From positions 1 to 64,000 of the forward strand of contig DAIOTP010000002.1 in NCBI GenBank assembly GCA_036751905.1: a DNA stretch of 64,000 nt, in the 5' to 3' direction. The notes below the pieces were generated by a model. That model was not told where the DNA came from, did no database searches, and worked only from the letters and a program-made list of their open reading frames with translations. This document shows positions 9,016 to 15,231 of this stretch, piece by piece. The translations under genes and the position numbers were made by a program. This DNA comes from T3Sed10-241 sp036751905 (GTDB lineage Bacteria > Bacteroidota > Bacteroidia > Flavobacteriales_D > Cryomorphaceae). Numbering within the stretch: position 1 is the stretch's first letter; each line of letters starts with the position of its first letter.

Positions 9016-10431
9016 TTAAAGTGGTCCGGTGATTCGAATTTTCTTTTTGGTGAGCATGCGGCCTTCATTGTTGAAAATGCCTAAGGTAACCTGGGTTTTG
9101 CCAAGGTCGAATGCCTCAGCAGGTGCAGAAAGGAAGAAGGCACCTTCGGCAATTTTTTGTGCAGCCAACTCAGGCTGGCTGCCCACCATGCGTATTTCGA
9201 AATGCTCTTCAAGGGGGCGAATTTCGAGCTGCATGTCCTGCCCGCCTTTGTTGATGATTTTGTAGTTGTACAAGTTGCTCACACGGCCCTCGGCTTCCAT
9301 TTGGTAAGTGACACCGGGAGTGCGGAGTATATTGGCTTCAATTTCACCGCGCAGCAGCAGCAAGGCGGTGACCACCCCCAACAATGCAAGAAGCACCACG
9401 CTGTATGCCTTGGCGCGGAAGCTTAAGCGGAAAGGCTGCCGGGTTTCAATTTGCTCCTCACTGGTATAGCGTATGAGGCCTTTCGGCAAATTGACCGCTT
9501 CCATCATACTGTCGCAAGCATCGATGCAGGCGGTACAGTTGATGCACTCCAGCTGGGTGCCGTTGCGGATGTCAATGCCCGTAGGGCATACGTGTACGCA
9601 ATGTCCGCATTCGATGCAATCGCCTTTTTTGGCTTCAGCCCTGTCTTCACCTTTGCGAAATTTGCCTTTGGGCTCGCCCCGCACGCGGTCATAGGCCACC
9701 ACCACCGACTGCCTGTCGAGCAGCACACCTTGCAGGCGGCCGTAAGGGCATACATTGGTGCAAACCTGCTCCCTGAAGAAAGCGAATACGCCGTAAAATA
9801 CAGCGGAGAAAATGGTAATGGCTGCCAATCCGGCCAGGTGCTGTGATGGGGGCGCCGTAATGATGTCAATCAGCGCTTCGGTGCCGATGATGTAGGCGAG
9901 AAAGGTATTGGCAATCAAGAAGGAGATGGAAAAGAAAATGAAGTGTTTGGCTGCCTTCAAACCGAATTTTTTCGGGCTCATCGGTGCTTTGTTGAGCTTC
10001 ATTTGCTGCTTCCAGTCGCCCTCGATCCAGTACTCGATTTTTCGAAATACCCCTTCCATAAATATGGTTTGGGGACACACCCATCCGCAGAATATGCGGC
10101 CGTACACCACCGTGAAGAGAATGATGCCTACAACGAAGCTCAAAGCGATGAGTACGAAGATGTAAAAGTCTTGGGGCCAGAATATTTTGCCGAAGAGCAC
10201 AAATTTCCGCTCAATGACATTGATCATCAGGAGTGGCTCCCCGTTGATGCGGATAAATGGCCCCGAAAATAGAAATGCGAGCAGGATGTAATTGACCCGT
10301 GTGCGCCATGTGGTGTAGCGGCCCGAAACTTTTTTCGGATATATCCAGCGGCGCTTCCCGTGTTCGTCGAGCGTGCTTAATTGGTCTCTGAAGCTTTTTT
10401 CTTCAAGTTGTTTTTCTACGGCTTCGCTCAT
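9016..10431 (-). CDS. ccoG: Cytochrome c oxidase accessory protein CcoG (FixG)
   Basis: A 471-residue membrane ferredoxin required for cbb3 biogenesis; in proteobacteria CcoG reduces copper during delivery to the oxidase. Visible motifs: FCGWVCPQTIFMEGVFRKIE near residue 115, CTNVCPYGRLQG near 225, and two 4Fe-4S clusters (CIECGHCVHVCPTGIDI and CINCTACIDACDSMM) near 265-310. Membrane segments occur at about 45-65, 90-110, 160-185, 200-220 and 345-365, followed by a C-terminal Ig-like domain (FixG_C). Length matches the family. The start overlaps the ccoP stop by 4 bases. Confidence 0.95.
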   Translation of the reverse strand: MSEAVEKQLEEKSFRDQLSTLDEHGKRRWIYPKKVSGRYTTWRTRVNYILLAFLFSGPFIRINGEPLLMINVIERKFVLFGKIFWPQDFYIFVLIALSFVVGIILFTVVYGRIFCGWVCPQTIFMEGVFRKIEYWIEGDWKQQMKLNKAPMSPKKFGLKAAKHFIFFSISFLIANTFLAYIIGTEALIDIITAPPSQHLAGLAAITIFSAVFYGVFAFFREQVCTNVCPYGRLQGVLLDRQSVVVAYDRVRGEPKGKFRKGEDRAEAKKGDCIECGHCVHVCPTGIDIRNGTQLECINCTACIDACDSMMEAVNLPKGLIRYTSEEQIETRQPFRLSFRAKAYSVVLLALLGVVTALLLLRGEIEANILRTPGVTYQMEAEGRVSNLYNYKIINKGGQDMQLEIRPLEEHFEIRMVGSQPELAAQKIAEGAFFLSAPAEAFDLGKTQVTLGIFNNEGRMLTKKKIRITGPL

Positions 10432-11615
10432 TGCACTATTGCAGTGGCGGCTGAAGTTTCGGCATTTTGTGTGTCGTCGGCTTCTCCGCCTTGTTCTTCA
10501 TTCACGGGCTGTTCGTCATCACCGGCAGGAGCCACCCATTTTTCACCTTGCGGATCCTTTGGATTGGCAGGTGTGGTGCCCTCCAGGGTTTGGATGTAAC
10601 TGGCTACCTGGGCCATTTCTTTGGGGCGCAACTGCGCTTGCCATGCAATCATCCCTTTGGCAGGGACACCGTATTTCACTACGGCAAAGATTTCTTTGAT
10701 TCCGCCACCGTGTATCCAATATTCGTCTGTGAGGTTGGGGCCCACACCACCTCCACCATCGGCGGCATGGCATGCCTGACAGTGCTCCATATAAATGGCA
10801 CGTCCGGTAGTGAGGTCAGCAGCATCGGCGAGGAATTGCACGTTGGTTTCATCGACCATTTCACCCCGTTTTGCCACCCAGAGTGCTTTTTCTTCCTCGG
10901 CTTCGAGCAGTTCGGCTATGTAGCGCTCGTGCTGATTTTGGCTGTATGGCAGCACGTGGTACCAAATCATGTACACAAAAGCGAAAATGATGGTTACGTA
11001 AAACATGTACACCCACCACGGTGGCAAGTTATTGTCGAGCTCGCGGATGCCATCATATTCATGGTCCATCATTATTTCGTGCTCGCGCTCTACAGGAACT
11101 GCATCAGTGAGGGCGGCCATGATTTTGCTTTCTTCCTTCACTTCAGCTACTTCCGCTTCGAGGGCAGTTTGGGCTATGGGAGGCATAAGCATGGCTATGG
11201 TGCGGCGTATCACTGTGATCACCCAAATAAAGGCAAACAAGAGCAGGGCATTCAAGGCCAGGAGCATCACGGTGTTGGAGTCGCGAAGCCATTCAGGGTA
11301 GGTGGGCACCTCAGCACTTTGCGCCATAAGCGGTGAAGCCATGCCAGCCACCACAATGATGGGTATTGCTTTCACACTTTGTTCATTGGCCAGCTTGCGG
11401 AGCTTGGCGAAGTATCCTGAATTGGAAGTGAGGCTGCGCAGAATTCCGACAGCCGCTACAATGGCTATAATTTGTGCTATGGCCAAGAGCGCCAATGCGA
11501 AATTGGGTCCTTGAAACAGGTCAATGCCGGCAGTGCTGCCACCGGTATTTTGTGCAAGGAGAGGGGCTGAGGCAAAGCTCAATACCAAAGCGGATAGGAT
11601 TTTAGCGTTTCTCAT
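10428..11615 (-). CDS. ccoP: cbb3 oxidase subunit III (CcoP), single c-type haem
   Basis: Electron-transfer subunit of the cbb3 terminal oxidase. The 395-residue product has a signal-like N-terminus, hydrophobic segments near 40-60, 85-98 and 115-137, the CcoP N-terminal motif DGIRELDNNLPPWWVYMFYV with a membrane helix near 200-225, and one cytochrome c domain with the haem motif CQACH near residue 286 and a methionine-ligand candidate in KGMIAW. Classical proteobacterial CcoP carries two haems; only one CxxCH is seen here, a known arrangement in Bacteroidota. The C-terminal 50 residues are acidic and low-complexity. It overlaps ccoG by 4 bases and the ccoQ end by 14. Confidence 0.93.
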   Translation of the reverse strand: MRNAKILSALVLSFASAPLLAQNTGGSTAGIDLFQGPNFALALLAIAQIIAIVAAVGILRSLTSNSGYFAKLRKLANEQSVKAIPIIVVAGMASPLMAQSAEVPTYPEWLRDSNTVMLLALNALLLFAFIWVITVIRRTIAMLMPPIAQTALEAEVAEVKEESKIMAALTDAVPVEREHEIMMDHEYDGIRELDNNLPPWWVYMFYVTIIFAFVYMIWYHVLPYSQNQHERYIAELLEAEEEKALWVAKRGEMVDETNVQFLADAADLTTGRAIYMEHCQACHAADGGGGVGPNLTDEYWIHGGGIKEIFAVVKYGVPAKGMIAWQAQLRPKEMAQVASYIQTLEGTTPANPKDPQGEKWVAPAGDDEQPVNEEQGGEADDTQNAETSAATAIVQ

Positions 11616-11829
11616 GGCTTTCTGGCGTTGATAAGGTAGGAGTAGTAGGAAAAGGGCAGTCGTCGTTTTCGAGGGGCAGTTGGCCCATGGCTTCTACATG
11701 GCTTTTGCTCATCTTCCATACGAAGAGCAGCAGGCCGGTGAAGAAGCCGAAAAAGATAAGGAAGGCAATCAGCGGGAAGATTTCTATCCCGATGATTGTT
11801 TCCATATTGTGTTTGATGAATTTCAGCAT
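11602..11829 (-). CDS. ccoQ: Small membrane protein, CcoQ-like
   Basis: A 75-residue protein with a single hydrophobic helix (IFPLIAFLIFFGFFTGLLLFVW) followed by a polar tail, lying between the CcoNO fusion and ccoP. Size, topology and position match FixQ/CcoQ, a cbb3 subunit that stabilises CcoP in the complex. A second possible start is the methionine at residue 9 (METIIGIEIF). It overlaps ccoP by 14 bases. The assignment relies mainly on position and topology because CcoQ is poorly conserved. Confidence 0.8.
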   Translation of the reverse strand: MLKFIKHNMETIIGIEIFPLIAFLIFFGFFTGLLLFVWKMSKSHVEAMGQLPLENDDCPFPTTPTLSTPESHEKR

Positions 11830-11835
11830 GGCTAC

Positions 11836-13965
11836 TTAGTTTTCAGCGCTGGCGTTTTGCATCTTGATGTCGGTACCAAGGCGCTGCAGGTACGCAATGA
11901 TGGCAATCATTTCGGTATTGGGTTCGGCTGTGATTCCGTCTTTGGCAAGGCTTTCGACAATCTGTTGTTGCTGGGTTACCACATCGGCATTGGCAAGGAA
12001 TTCATAGCCTTCTTCATAAGGTACGCCCAGGGTACGCATGGCATTGATTTTGGCCACAGTGGTGGAAGTGTCTATGGCCGTTTTAGCGAACCATTTGTAC
12101 ACTGGCATGATAGATCCGGGGGCCATACGTTCAGGCTCAATAAAGTGGTTGTAGTGCCAGCTGTCAGGGTATTTGCCACCCACGCGGTGCAGGTCGGGCC
12201 CGGTGCGCTTAGATCCCCACAGGAAGGGGTGGTCGTACACAAATTCGCCCGACTTGGAGTACTCTCCATAGCGTTCGGTTTCGTGTCTGAACGGCCGCAC
12301 CATCTGGCTGTGGCAGTTGTAGCATCCTTCGCTGATGTACACATCGCGTCCATGCAGCTCGAGTGGAGTGTAGGGTTTTACGCTGGCTATGGTGGGTACG
12401 TTGGATTTTACCAGGAAGGTGGGTACCATCTCCACGATACCGCCAATGAGGATGACCACGAGTGAGAGTACCAAAAGTACCATAGGCTTGCGCTCTACCG
12501 GGCGGTGCCAGTGCTCTTTGTGGTTGCTGTGGTAAGCGCCTTCAAGTGCAGGTGCTTCAGCCGCTTCGTCCTTGATGAAGGTGCCGGCTTTCACCGTTTT
12601 CACAATGTTGTACACCATGACGAACACCCCAATGAGGTAAAGCGTGCCGCCGATGGCGCGCAGGCCGTACATGGGCAGGATTTGGGTTACCGTTTCCAGG
12701 AAGTTGGGATACACCAGGAAGCCGTCGGGGCTGAATTGTCGCCACATGGCCCACTGGGTGATGGCGGCCCAGTACAGCGGAATGGCGTAAAAAGCTATAC
12801 CCAGGGTGCCGAGCCAGAAGTGTACATTGGCCAACTTAAGGCTGTACAGTTTGGTACTGAAAAGTTTGGGCATCAGGAAGTAAAGCATTCCAAAAGTGAG
12901 GAAACCATTCCACCCGAGGGCGCCAATGTGCACGTGGGCTATGGTCCAGTCGGTATAGTGGCTTATGGCGTTGAGGCTTTTGATGGAGAGCATGGGCCCC
13001 TCGAAGGTGCTCATACCGTAAGCCGTAACGGCCACCACCATGAATTTCAACGTGGGGCTCTCGCGCACCTTGTCCCACGCTCCGCGCAGGGTGAGGAGTC
13101 CATTGAGCATACCACCCCAGCTTGGAGCAATGAGCATGATGGAGAATACTGTACCCAGGCTTTGTGCCCAATCGGGCAGGGAGGTGTAGAGCAAGTGGTG
13201 CGGGCCGGCCCATATGTACAGGAATATCAAGGCCCAGAAGTGGATGATCGAAAGGCGGTAGGAATACACCGGCCTGTTGGCCGCTTTGGGAATGAAGTAG
13301 TACATCAACCCGAGGTACGGCGTAGTGAGGAAGAAGGCCACCGCATTGTGTCCATACCACCATTGCACCAATGCATCTTGTACGCCAGCGTACCAGCTGT
13401 ACGATTTCATAAAGCCTATGGGTAGGGCGAATGAGTTGACAATGTGCAGTACAGCCACTGTCACGAAAGTGGCAATGTAAAACCAGATGGCCACGTACAG
13501 GTGGCGCTCACGCCGCTTGATGATGGTCATCATCATGTTGAGGCCAAATACCACCCAAATGATAGCGATGGCAATGTCGATAGGCCATTCGAGCTCGGCG
13601 TACTCCTTACTTTGCGTAAAACCGAGGGGGAGGGTAATGGCTGCTGATACAATGATGAGCTGCCAGCCCCAGAAATTAATCCGTGACAGGGTGTCACTCC
13701 ACATCCGGGTTTTCAACAAGCGTTGAAGCGAATAGTAAACGCCCATGAAGATACCATTGCCCACAAAGGCAAAAATCACCGCATTGGTGTGCAGGGGTCT
13801 GATACGCCCGAAGCTGGTATAGGGTATGCCTAAGTTGAGCGAGGGAAAAATAAATTGGAAAGCAGCAAGCAGCCCTACGAGCATACCAACCACACCCCAT
13901 AGTGTGGTGGCATAGGCAAAGTACTTTACGATCTGGTTGTCGTAATAAAACTTCTCAATCTTCAT
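11836..13965 (-). CDS. ccoNO: cbb3 oxidase fused subunits I and II (CcoNO)
   Basis: Catalytic core of the high-affinity cbb3 terminal oxidase. The 709-residue protein fuses CcoN (about residues 1-480, roughly a dozen membrane helices, haem- and copper-ligand histidines in HTNAVIFAFVGNGIF, VQWWYGHNAVAFFLT, WAGPHHLLYT and DWTIAHVHIGALGWNGF) to CcoO (about 500-709), a membrane-anchored monohaem cytochrome c with GCYNCHSQMVRPFRHE and a methionine-ligand candidate in APGSIMP. The fusion is common in Bacteroidota, where many other phyla have two genes. The start overlaps the ccoS end by 11 bases. Confidence 0.96.
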   Translation of the reverse strand: MKIEKFYYDNQIVKYFAYATTLWGVVGMLVGLLAAFQFIFPSLNLGIPYTSFGRIRPLHTNAVIFAFVGNGIFMGVYYSLQRLLKTRMWSDTLSRINFWGWQLIIVSAAITLPLGFTQSKEYAELEWPIDIAIAIIWVVFGLNMMMTIIKRRERHLYVAIWFYIATFVTVAVLHIVNSFALPIGFMKSYSWYAGVQDALVQWWYGHNAVAFFLTTPYLGLMYYFIPKAANRPVYSYRLSIIHFWALIFLYIWAGPHHLLYTSLPDWAQSLGTVFSIMLIAPSWGGMLNGLLTLRGAWDKVRESPTLKFMVVAVTAYGMSTFEGPMLSIKSLNAISHYTDWTIAHVHIGALGWNGFLTFGMLYFLMPKLFSTKLYSLKLANVHFWLGTLGIAFYAIPLYWAAITQWAMWRQFSPDGFLVYPNFLETVTQILPMYGLRAIGGTLYLIGVFVMVYNIVKTVKAGTFIKDEAAEAPALEGAYHSNHKEHWHRPVERKPMVLLVLSLVVILIGGIVEMVPTFLVKSNVPTIASVKPYTPLELHGRDVYISEGCYNCHSQMVRPFRHETERYGEYSKSGEFVYDHPFLWGSKRTGPDLHRVGGKYPDSWHYNHFIEPERMAPGSIMPVYKWFAKTAIDTSTTVAKINAMRTLGVPYEEGYEFLANADVVTQQQQIVESLAKDGITAEPNTEMIAIIAYLQRLGTDIKMQNASAEN

Positions 13966-14155
13966 GTTTACGTTGTTTGGCGGTAGTGGAATCAGGAGTT
14001 ACATTGTCACATTCCGGGTCGGTGCCAAATAGCATCCGTACGGAGGGGGTAAAGTCGTCTTCATATTGCCTGGAGCGCACAGCCCAGATGAAAGCGCCCA
14101 AAAATCCCAAAGCAACCAGAAGGCTGATGGCGATGAGGAGAAAAAGTGCTTCCAT
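13955..14155 (-). CDS. ccoS: cbb3 oxidase assembly protein CcoS
   Basis: A 66-residue protein with one N-terminal membrane helix (EALFLLIAISLLVALGFLGAF) followed by AVRSRQYEDD, the characteristic CcoS/FixS motif (W/A-x-x-x-x-GQ/RQ-YDD). CcoS is needed for cofactor insertion into the oxidase. The tail past residue 40 is longer than in many homologues. It overlaps ccoNO by 11 bases. Normally ccoI lies directly upstream; here about 1 kb of inserted DNA and a gene in the opposite direction separate them. Confidence 0.9.
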   Translation of the reverse strand: MEALFLLIAISLLVALGFLGAFIWAVRSRQYEDDFTPSVRMLFGTDPECDNVTPDSTTAKQRKHED

Positions 14156-14190
14156 GGAGTAAGTTCGGTCTTAATGTTAATTATCGTTGG

Positions 14191-14198
14191 CAAAGGTG
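14191..14198 (-). promoter_or_regulatory. Probable -7 promoter element for ccoS-ccoNOQP
   Basis: On the minus strand this reads CACCTTTG, 7 of 8 matches to TAnnTTTG, 36 bases before the ccoS start. Together with the FNR-like palindrome further upstream it suggests that ccoS and the genes after it can be transcribed independently of ccoI. Confidence 0.4.
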
Positions 14199-14208
14199 CA
14201 GCTATGGG

Positions 14209-14223
14209 CATGTGCTTCACATG
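14209..14223. promoter_or_regulatory. Perfect short palindrome upstream of ccoS
   Basis: CATGTG-CTT-CACATG, six-base arms with a three-base centre, between the proposed -7 element and the FNR-like site. It may be an operator for another regulator; no family is assigned because the spacing does not fit CRP. Confidence 0.35.
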
Positions 14224-14242
14224 ATGCGCGTCAGGATGAAAT

Positions 14243-14256
14243 ATGATTTTTATCAG
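14243..14256. promoter_or_regulatory. FNR-like operator upstream of ccoS
   Basis: Core TGAT-TTTT-ATCA is a perfect palindrome with the half-site spacing of FNR boxes (TTGAT-N4-ATCAA). It lies about 90 bases upstream of ccoS and about 50 bases upstream of the proposed -7 element. A related palindrome precedes the usp-ccoI unit at 18496-18515, which makes a shared CRP/FNR-type regulator likely. The regulator gene is not in the window. Confidence 0.5.
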
Positions 14257-14259
14257 GTT

Positions 14260-14296
14260 TTGGAAATGACGAATGACGAATGTGGAATGACGAATG
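14260..14296. repeat. Left inverted copy of the GACGAATG repeat
   Basis: Contains TGACGAATGACGAATG then TGGAATGACGAATG, the reverse complement of the unit making up the long tract at 14831-15231. It is the only copy on this side of the small gene, giving the module inverted ends. Confidence 0.75.
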
Positions 14297-14441
14297 GGCT
14301 GTTGATGGCAGCTTTGAGTGTAATGGAGATACCTTATTCCTCTGAGGCATGAATACATCAATCTACCTTACGAAGAAGCGCACTGAATATGAATTACGTC
14401 TGTTTCGGGATATGTGGTTTATTTGCTAGCTTTATGTGCTG

Positions 14442-14801
14442 ATGAGCGAGCAACTTAAATACCGCACGAAAAGGATAGGGCTGGAAACAATCCGGCTCAT
14501 TGACAAACTTCCAAATAAGCCTTCAGCTTGGGCTATAGCCAAGCAGATCGTTCGCTCCTGCACCTCGGTGGGGGCTAATTACCGCGCAGCTTGCAGGGCC
14601 AAATCACCCGCCGATTTCATCTATAAAATGAAAATCGTAGAAGAGGAAGCCGATGAAACCTTGTTTTGGTTGGAGATCATCGAAGAAAGCGAACTCCTGC
14701 CAGCTTCAGAGCTGTATGCGCTCAAGAAGGAAGTGAACGAAATCCTCGCCATCACCGTTGCATCTATCAAGACCACCCGCAAAAGAATCGCAAAGAATTG
14801 A
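14442..14801 (+). CDS. Four-helix-bundle protein, 23S rRNA intervening-sequence family
   Basis: A 119-residue, highly helical protein. The segments RTKRIGLETIRLIDKLPNKP, IAKQIVRSCTSVGANYRAAC, ADFIYKMKIVEEEADETLFW and LKKEVNEILAITVASIKTTR are the signature of the S23/IVP four-helix-bundle family (related in fold to the Avd accessory protein of diversity-generating retroelements). Members occur inside 23S rRNA intervening sequences and as stand-alone genes in Bacteroidota; the function is unknown, and binding to nucleic acid is plausible from basic surfaces. ATG at 14442 is preferred to a GTG at 14436. It is the only plus-strand gene within the cbb3 locus and is flanked by inverted repeat tracts. 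Confidence 0.9.
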   Translation: MSEQLKYRTKRIGLETIRLIDKLPNKPSAWAIAKQIVRSCTSVGANYRAACRAKSPADFIYKMKIVEEEADETLFWLEIIEESELLPASELYALKKEVNEILAITVASIKTTRKRIAKN

Positions 14802-14830
14802 TATTCATTTGCTAGCGACCCCCGCTTCTC

Positions 14831-15231
14831 TTCATTCGTCATTCCACATTCGTCACTCCATATTCGTCACTCCACATTCCACATTCGTCATTCCACATTC
14901 GTCACTCCATATTCGTCACTCCACATTCACCTTCCACATTCGTCANNNNNNNNNNNNNNNNNNNNNNNNNNNNNNNNNNNNNNNNNNNNNNNNNNNNNNN
15001 NNNNNNNNNNNNNNNNNNNNNNNNNNNNNNNNNNNNNNNNNNNNNTTCCACATTCGTCACTCCATATTCGTCACTCCACATTCACCTTCCACATTCGTCA
15101 TTCCACATTCCACATTCGTCATTCCACATTCGTCACTCCATATTCGTCACTCCACATTCACCTTCCACATTCGTCATTCCACATTCGTCATTCCACATTC
15201 GTCACTCGTCATTCCACATTCGTCATTCCAA
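14831..15231. repeat. Tandem repeat tract, 14-bp unit
   Basis: Variants of ATTCGTCAYTCCAY repeated head to tail, with the occasional shorter unit (ATTCCAC or ATTCACCTTCCAC). A higher-order block of several units (starting TTCCACATTCGTCACTCC and ending with TCCACATTCACC) recurs at least three times, both before and after the N gap. The tract starts 30 bases after the four-helix-bundle gene stop and ends within the ccoI coding region. There are no unique spacers, so it is not a CRISPR array. The true copy number is unknown. Confidence 0.9.
14946..15045. other. Assembly gap of 100 N inside the tandem repeat
   Basis: Exactly 100 N, the conventional length for a gap of unknown size. Identical repeat blocks on both sides explain why the assembly broke here; the real tract could be much longer. 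Confidence 0.97.

Larger units (their letters stand above)
14260..15231. mobile_element. Putative non-autonomous element carrying a four-helix-bundle gene
   Basis: A 972-base segment (true length unknown because of the N gap) separates ccoI from ccoS. Both ends, read inward, begin TTGGAA(A)TGACGAATG and continue with further copies of the same motif; the 23 bases 14274-14296 are an exact inverted copy of 14833-14855. Inside are a small gene for an S23-type four-helix-bundle protein (14442-14801, opposite direction to the oxidase genes) and a tandem repeat tract. No transposase or target duplication is visible, so whether this moves, and how, is inference; the boundaries are from sequence pattern alone. 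Confidence 0.5.

Noticed and set aside
12505..13425. 306-codon open frame opposite ccoNO
   Set aside because: Composition (His, Gln, Gly) is that of the complement of a membrane protein and no motif is seen.
14831..15231. Possible CRISPR array
   Set aside because: The unit is about 14 bases and repeats head to tail without unique spacers; no cas gene is present.
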